Made by a program: the position numbers and the translations under genes. From Novakomyces olei (taxonomy: Eukaryota; Ascomycota; Novakomycetes; Novakomycetales; Novakomycetaceae): DNA of 64,000 nt. Below the pieces are notes generated by a model. That model worked only from the letters and a program-made list of their open reading frames with translations, searched no databases and was not told the origin of the DNA. Of this stretch, positions 59,195 to 64,000 are shown piece after piece (position 1 is the stretch's first letter; each line of letters starts with the position of its first letter). The DNA is taken from contig JADEYG010000007.1 in the NCBI GenBank assembly GCA_016906335.1, positions 2,372,001-2,436,000 on the forward strand, read 5' to 3'.

Positions 59195-62100
59195 TTAATT
59201 CTTGTTCTCCTTTTCCGGCCGAATACGAACCTCTGTGTTTTGAATTGCATCGCTCAGCAAACTGCCAAACCCGACTTTCTTCACGGGCGTCCGTGCACGA
59301 TGACTGCCAAATTTGTTGTCCCAATCACGAAGCTGCTTGACGGAGGACATGTCATTAGAGATACTGGGCCTCACGACACTCTGGGCAAAAGTGAAATGCT
59401 CTCTTGTCAGTATACGCGGCCGGTCGGCCACGTGTACCTTTTCATCAGCATCTACAATCTCCTGCAATGCCCTCATTGCAGCAGCAATGCATACATTACG
59501 CAGATCAGATCCGGAAAAGAACTGGGTTGACTCGGCGATTGACTGCAAGTCTACTGCCGAGTCCAGCACTTCGCCCTGTAAATGAAACTGCAGAATGCGG
59601 AGCCGGGCAGATTCGTCTGGAAGATCAAACAGGATCCGTTGTGGCATTCTGCGTACAATTGCATCATCAATATCAAAGGGCCGATTAGTGGAGCCCATTA
59701 TTGTTATATTATCATTGCCATCGCCCGTATCAACGCCCTCCCACTGCAGCATAAACTCATTGATAAAATCACGTCGCCAGCTCTGGTCGTTGCCCGTACG
59801 CGCGTTCATTAACGAGTCAATTTCCTCCATATAAATTATACAAGGCTGCAGTTTCCGAGCGAGCGAAAAGACAGCAGCCACCAGCTTTTCACTCTCGCCC
59901 ACGTACTTGTCCATTACGTCACTTGGCCTAACAGAAAGCATACGCGCCCGGCTCTGCTTTGCACACGCTTTTGCCAGCATTGTCTTGCCCGTTCCAGGCG
60001 GACCAAAGAGTAGAATTCCGTTTGCCGCAGAGCGTCGAAGCACTCCGTGCCTAAAGGCCTGCGGGTGCGTTATGGGCAAGGTGATTTGCGATCTTACCAG
60101 CGCCTTCGTAGTAGACGGTAATTGCACCTCGTCAAACGTGACGCTGATAAGCTCGGGCTTTGTTACCCGAGATAACAGCTTTCTCTCATAGTTGTTGCAT
60201 GATTTTGCGACCACCTCCAGCGATTTGGGTTCTGCCGCCAAAGCCTTGGCCGTAGCCTGCTCGTCCCGTTTGCCCGGGTACACTGAGGACAAACTAAATT
60301 CTGAATTAGGGTTAGGGTTAGGGTTATTGTTAGGGTTATTGTTAGGGTTATTGTCAGAGTTAGGGTTAAGCCAGTTGAGTCGGGCTTGCAGATTGCCAGT
60401 GGCCATTGTTACGGCCGAGTGTACATCGTCCACAGTAATTCTGCCCTCGCGCCGAGTGGCGTGTGTACCGTGCAAGATGACTGCCGCCATTTGCACTACT
60501 TCACGGGGCCAGTAGGCAGCCTGCTCAGAGGCAAAAAGCCCCCTATCCATAAGCACAGGCAGCCACTCCTCCAGATTTGGCGTTGCCCTGCCCAAGTAAC
60601 GAAGCAGTTCCCGGCGCAAATTGCTCAGACTGGCCAGGGCTGTGCCCGCAACAGGATTGTAGGCGTACGCGTCCAGTCGCGATGCGTCGTCTGTGCTTGT
60701 CGGCAGAGCGACAAAGACACGGGAAAACATTTCCGTATCCATTGGCCGCCGAAAATTACTCGAAGAATTGGGAGCGGGACTGGAGCCCATGATTGTGTTG
60801 CTTGAACTGCCATCTGGCCTGGGCCGGTCAAAGGCAAACCGGTCCAGTGCGGATCCAGATACGAGCACCGGCTGCCCTTGAGCACGCCGGCTCTGTGCAA
60901 CGTCCTTTAAGCAATCGAGGACCAAAGCACCCGTGCCTGTTTCGTCATCGAGCAGTCGATCAAGATGCTGGCAGAGGATGAGAACTGGTTTCCTATTGGC
61001 TTTTGCGTCAAGCGAATCATCTGCCTCTGCCAAGTCTTGAGCGTGGTCAATTACCGCTAGAATCAGTGACGTTAGCATTTCTTGCTTGAGAGCCAGCTCG
61101 TCCGACACGGCAGAAAGACGGGAGAGCAGTGCCCGTTTTAAGGAGACGGCCGAGCTCAAGTTTCCGCCTGGCACAATGGCAATGCTCTGTGCGTTATCTA
61201 TAAAATCTGCACCTGATTTTCTGGGCCGTATAGGGTCTACTGCTATATCATCGCTATCATCAACATCATCATCATCAATCCCCTCTTGTGCTTCCTCGTC
61301 TGCTTCCTCTTCCTCCTCTCTAAAATCGTCCAGCTCGTCGTCTGTAATTGCCTTCATAAAACACAATTGTGATAAATCTTTTTCCAGAGCCTCGAGCGCT
61401 TTAGTATTACGATCCGTAGGTAGTGAAGTGCACTGTACACTTCGGGAGACTGCCATCTCTGCAAGAGCAAAAATATCAAAATTAACAACCCTTACGTCCG
61501 CGGCTTTTGCTGCAGCTGAGAGCCATAGCAGTAACGGCCGCAGCAGCGGACGGTGCGGTGTAATAACAGCCAGATGAGGCTGCTGGCTTGGTAAGTAGCT
61601 CATACTACAATCTAAAGGCGCAGTTTCCGACAAGCAATGAGACTGGCCCTCTTCTTTCACAGCCTGCTCAGACTCTTGCACAGACGAGCAGAGTCCAGCG
61701 TGCAGAAAGAGACGCAGTTGCTGCCTCTGTACGGGCCGCAAAAGGCTCATTAGAGGCTCATACGACTCGAGCAGGTCGCCCGGGTAATGTGCCATTGCCC
61801 GCGCCGGCTTATCAGTCCGGGCGCAAGTGGCCCGGGATGGCGACCCGTCTGCTACACTTCCCTCCCGAGTTGGCGGAGCCTCTGTACTACGCGACGGTCG
61901 GCAGATACGGCTGCTTATTTCCGGTGGCACTGTCACCGTGTACGTACGCGTCCGCTGTTTACGCGTTTCATTGGCCGACAGCGGACGCGTAGATGGGTCG
62001 TGGCGCCCGACCTGCACATACGTGGTCACGTGCACTCGGCCAGTCGCGTCTTTGCCAAATTTTTTGCTCGTGTATAGTGTAGCGTTTAGCGCGTCAGTAG

Positions 62101-62377
62101 CGTGCCAGGCAGAGTCGGGATCGGTACTATGGAGCGGCTTATCGGACCGAGATCCGTTCCCCGCGGGAGATCCCGGAGCCGCTGCCGGTCGGCGAACCGG
62201 TTTCGGGCCCGATCGAACTGGCTTTGGCTCCGGTTCAGAGTTTGGTTGCTCTGGTTCACGGCTCGAGGATACTTGGCGGATCTGTAAGGTCCCTGGTCGA
62301 CACAACTGCAGCAAAATACTGCCTGCAACTAGCCGGCAGCGTGTGCTGCCGGCCTTATACCGCAAGCAGAGCAGCAT
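59195..62377 (-). CDS. AAA ATPase, probably mitochondrial, with long N-terminal region
   Basis: A single exon of 1060 residues. The start MLLCLRYKAGSTRCRLVAGS, rich in Arg and lacking acids for 40 residues, looks like a mitochondrial presequence. Residues 40-700 are poorly conserved, with an acidic stretch (about 350-375) and an Asn/Pro linker at about 670-690. The C-terminal AAA module resembles Msp1/ATAD1-type proteins of filamentous fungi: Walker A FGPPGTGKT (about 792-799), a pore-loop-type KYVGESE, Walker B IIYMEEID (847-854), sensor GSTNRP, Arg fingers VRRMPQR, and SGSDLRNVCIAAAMRAL. Msp1-type ATPases extract mislocalised membrane proteins. The Walker B Asp is Glu851, a conservative but unusual change. 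The Asn/Pro linker is encoded by telomere-like repeats. Family membership is clear; exact function is inferred. Confidence 0.85.
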   Translation of the reverse strand: MLLCLRYKAGSTRCRLVAGSILLQLCRPGTLQIRQVSSSREPEQPNSEPEPKPVRSGPKPVRRPAAAPGSPAGNGSRSDKPLHSTDPDSAWHATDALNATLYTSKKFGKDATGRVHVTTYVQVGRHDPSTRPLSANETRKQRTRTYTVTVPPEISSRICRPSRSTEAPPTREGSVADGSPSRATCARTDKPARAMAHYPGDLLESYEPLMSLLRPVQRQQLRLFLHAGLCSSVQESEQAVKEEGQSHCLSETAPLDCSMSYLPSQQPHLAVITPHRPLLRPLLLWLSAAAKAADVRVVNFDIFALAEMAVSRSVQCTSLPTDRNTKALEALEKDLSQLCFMKAITDDELDDFREEEEEADEEAQEGIDDDDVDDSDDIAVDPIRPRKSGADFIDNAQSIAIVPGGNLSSAVSLKRALLSRLSAVSDELALKQEMLTSLILAVIDHAQDLAEADDSLDAKANRKPVLILCQHLDRLLDDETGTGALVLDCLKDVAQSRRAQGQPVLVSGSALDRFAFDRPRPDGSSSNTIMGSSPAPNSSSNFRRPMDTEMFSRVFVALPTSTDDASRLDAYAYNPVAGTALASLSNLRRELLRYLGRATPNLEEWLPVLMDRGLFASEQAAYWPREVVQMAAVILHGTHATRREGRITVDDVHSAVTMATGNLQARLNWLNPNSDNNPNNNPNNNPNPNPNSEFSLSSVYPGKRDEQATAKALAAEPKSLEVVAKSCNNYERKLLSRVTKPELISVTFDEVQLPSTTKALVRSQITLPITHPQAFRHGVLRRSAANGILLFGPPGTGKTMLAKACAKQSRARMLSVRPSDVMDKYVGESEKLVAAVFSLARKLQPCIIYMEEIDSLMNARTGNDQSWRRDFINEFMLQWEGVDTGDGNDNITIMGSTNRPFDIDDAIVRRMPQRILFDLPDESARLRILQFHLQGEVLDSAVDLQSIAESTQFFSGSDLRNVCIAAAMRALQEIVDADEKVHVADRPRILTREHFTFAQSVVRPSISNDMSSVKQLRDWDNKFGSHRARTPVKKVGFGSLLSDAIQNTEVRIRPEKENKN
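60305..60367. repeat. Telomere-like repeats inside the AAA ATPase coding region
   Basis: About nine hexamers of TTAGGG or its variants (TTATTG, TCAGAG) on the plus strand, in frame within the gene. On the coding strand CCCTAA units read as Asn-Pro, giving NPNPN/NNNP runs. Confidence 0.9.
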
Positions 62378-63563
62378 ATACTATGCTTGGCTCAATCGCG
62401 CCAGAGGCAAACGTAGAAGATTTCGTCTCTGCTGAAATTAGTACAAGTCGATAAACTCTGGGTTTGCATACTGTAACCCTAACAACCAACCTTGCCTTTC
62501 CGTTTTTACCGTTTTTACCGTTTTTTGCTCGAGTTTATTGGCGGCAAATGCTGCTAGACGGTCGCCCGGCGATGCTCAAACCCTGCTTTGCCAATCACAG
62601 TCATACACTGCGGCCATTCCTTTGGATTTCGAGGTATTATAACATGCGATCTACCATTATAATCATTAATATTATTATCAGGTTTGATTAATATTAGGTA
62701 TTGCTGAAGAAAATAATAACGTGGATTGTTTATGTTAGTTATTCGATATATTATGAGAATATTAAATTATTAAATTATTAAATTATTAAATTATTAAATT
62801 ATTAAATTATTAAATTATTAAATTATTAAATTATTAAATTATTAAATTATTAAATTATTAAATTATTAAATTATTAAATTATTAAATTATTAAATTATTA
62901 AATTATTAAATTATTAAATTATTAAATTATTAAATTATTAAATTATTAAATTATTAAATTATTAAATTATTAAATTATTAAATTATTAAACTATTAAATT
63001 ATTAAATCATATTAAAAAGCCTTCCCGACCATGCTCGTCTAGGGTTCAAACGTCTTGCTGTGCTGAAATTACGGTTTTTTTTCACACAATGCTACAAGTG
63101 ACTCGATTACTGGCGGACTAAAGACCGGAACTAACGCAGCGCGCGCGCGCGTAAAAGAAGCAGATTACGGACATAATCAAAGAGCAATATATTAAATTAG
63201 AACAATGAAATAGCTGCTAATGCGGCATAAAAGTAGGCAAAATATCCGAGCAGCCAATCAAATCGACAAACCGTTATACCAAGCAAACCGTTTGCAAACG
63301 CATAACCGCCAAAAAGAAAGATTTAAATAGAGGCAATGAAAGGCAGGTCCTATTCGACAAAAAAGGCCGAACAAGCCTGCTTCCAACGGAGTATAATCAA
63401 GAGAAATTACTTAGCCGAGATAGAGAATTTGGAAACGAGCATCACGTCAATAGCGGAACTGTGAGAAGGCTGGATCGTAGAAAATGTACAGGGTAATCTG
63501 GCGTAAACACAGAGACTATATGGGATGCGATTAAAGCAAAAAAATCTAGCCTTGAAGCAGATT
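62378..63563. other. Spacer between the AAA ATPase and histone H1 genes
   Basis: About 80 bp of upstream sequence, a GTAACCCTAAC telomere-like word at 62474-62483, three CCGTTTTTA units near 62500-62525, an 8-bp repeat array, and about 550 bp of H1 3' sequence with a GCGCGCGCGCG run near 63140. No gene or tRNA could be supported. Confidence 0.5.
62761..63007. repeat. 8-bp microsatellite (ATTAAATT)n, about 30 copies
   Basis: A 247-bp near-perfect array with one T-to-C change at about 62992 and a broken final unit. It contains only A and T otherwise. Confidence 0.95.
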
Positions 63564-64000
63564 TTACTTTGACTTCTTAGCCATTGACGACTTTTTTGCT
63601 TTAAGAGCAGGCGCGGCCTTTTGCTTTGTAACACGGCCCGTCTTTGTTTTCTTCAAGGCTTTGTCCGCAGGAGCCGACTTGCTTGCCGAGGATGCCTTTT
63701 TGCTTCCTGCAGCGGCTTTGGCCTTTTTAGAAACTGCAGCAGCACCTGCAGCGGCCTTTGAGGGTTTTGCTTTCACGGCTGCTTTCGCTGCAGAAGCCTT
63801 GGAGGCAACGACCGCAGGCTTCTTCGGCTTTGCCACAGCTGAAGACTTCTTCACTCCGCCGCTGGCCGACTTTGGTTTTGCGCTGGATGCTGGCTTTTTT
63901 GCAACGGCAGACTTTTTCTTGACCAAAGCAGAACGTTCAGAAGGAGAGAGCTTGACTGGGCCAGAGGGGCCTTTACATTTGTCAGCCTTCAATTCTTTTA
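63564..64000 (-). CDS. Linker histone H1, 3' part
   Basis: The frame is open from the window edge to a TAA at 63564-63566, giving 145 visible residues; the start lies beyond 64000. Linker histone binds the nucleosome dyad and linker DNA. The visible part begins with the end of the globular H15 domain (CKGPSGPVKLSPSE, matching fungal KGPSGPVKL) and continues as a long tail made almost only of Lys, Ala, Ser and Pro, with repeated AKKxxxA and SAxAKPKKP patterns. It ends KAKKSSMAKKSK. Low sequence complexity here is normal for H1 tails. Completeness and introns of the 5' part cannot be judged. Confidence 0.88.
   Translation of the reverse strand, partial: KELKADKCKGPSGPVKLSPSERSALVKKKSAVAKKPASSAKPKSASGGVKKSSAVAKPKKPAVVASKASAAKAAVKAKPSKAAAGAAAVSKKAKAAAGSKKASSASKSAPADKALKKTKTGRVTKQKAAPALKAKKSSMAKKSK

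Noticed and set aside
63030-63080. GGGTTCAAACG resembling a tRNA B box
   Set aside because: No matching A box, acceptor stem or cloverleaf could be drawn around it.

Overview
The window looks like a stretch of nuclear DNA from an ascomycete fungus. Protein-coding genes are dense on both strands. Many have short spliceosomal introns, mostly 39-150 bp, with GTANG-type donors and CTAAC/CTGAC-like branch points. The gene set is fungal: a fused alpha-beta tryptophan synthase, a YPD1 phosphotransfer protein, a KRE2/MNT1 mannosyltransferase, PRM1, NNF1, an HbrB-type TORC2 subunit, SLD2, MMS22/Mus7 and a GH128 wall glucanase. GatC is retained and telomere-like units are of the TTAGGG type. Leucine positions in conserved proteins use CTG, so the code is standard. 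A lineage near Taphrinomycotina is my guess, not a demonstrated placement.

Layout. 1-7.2 kb: tail of a Maf-type pyrophosphatase, SEC13, TRM10, DNA primase PRI1 and, head to head with it, SLD2. 7.9-16.1 kb: YPD1, aspartate aminotransferase, V-ATPase subunit B and TRP5. 16.6-24.2 kb: a modular GH128 protein with coding minisatellites, a gene-poor 2.8 kb stretch and a hormone-sensitive-lipase-like hydrolase. 24.9-36.4 kb: the very large MMS22, a Golgi mannosyltransferase, GatC, SDHAF4 and SEC17. 36.9-49 kb: TSR1, UTP7, an HbrB-like TORC2 gene, an ADAM-like protein with an altered zinc motif, NNF1 and PRM1. 49.9-55.6 kb: a 5.7 kb A-poor satellite made of GCTTTTTT units and larger cassettes. 57.3-64 kb: a type II membrane protein of unknown function, a mitochondrial-looking AAA ATPase and the 3' part of linker histone H1.

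Genes and context. Several divergent neighbours share both a short promoter and a process: PRI1/SLD2 (replication initiation, with an ACGCGT box), TSR1/UTP7 (40S ribosome assembly) and GatC/SDHAF4 (mitochondrial). Long near-pure simple repeats (4-, 5-, 9-, 3- and 8-bp units, up to about 380 bp) occur in introns and between genes. Telomere-like repeats occur at several internal sites, once inside a coding region. I saw no tRNA, rRNA, CRISPR array, transposon or virus-derived element. All splice models were made by eye from reading frame, GT-AG borders and remembered family sequences.
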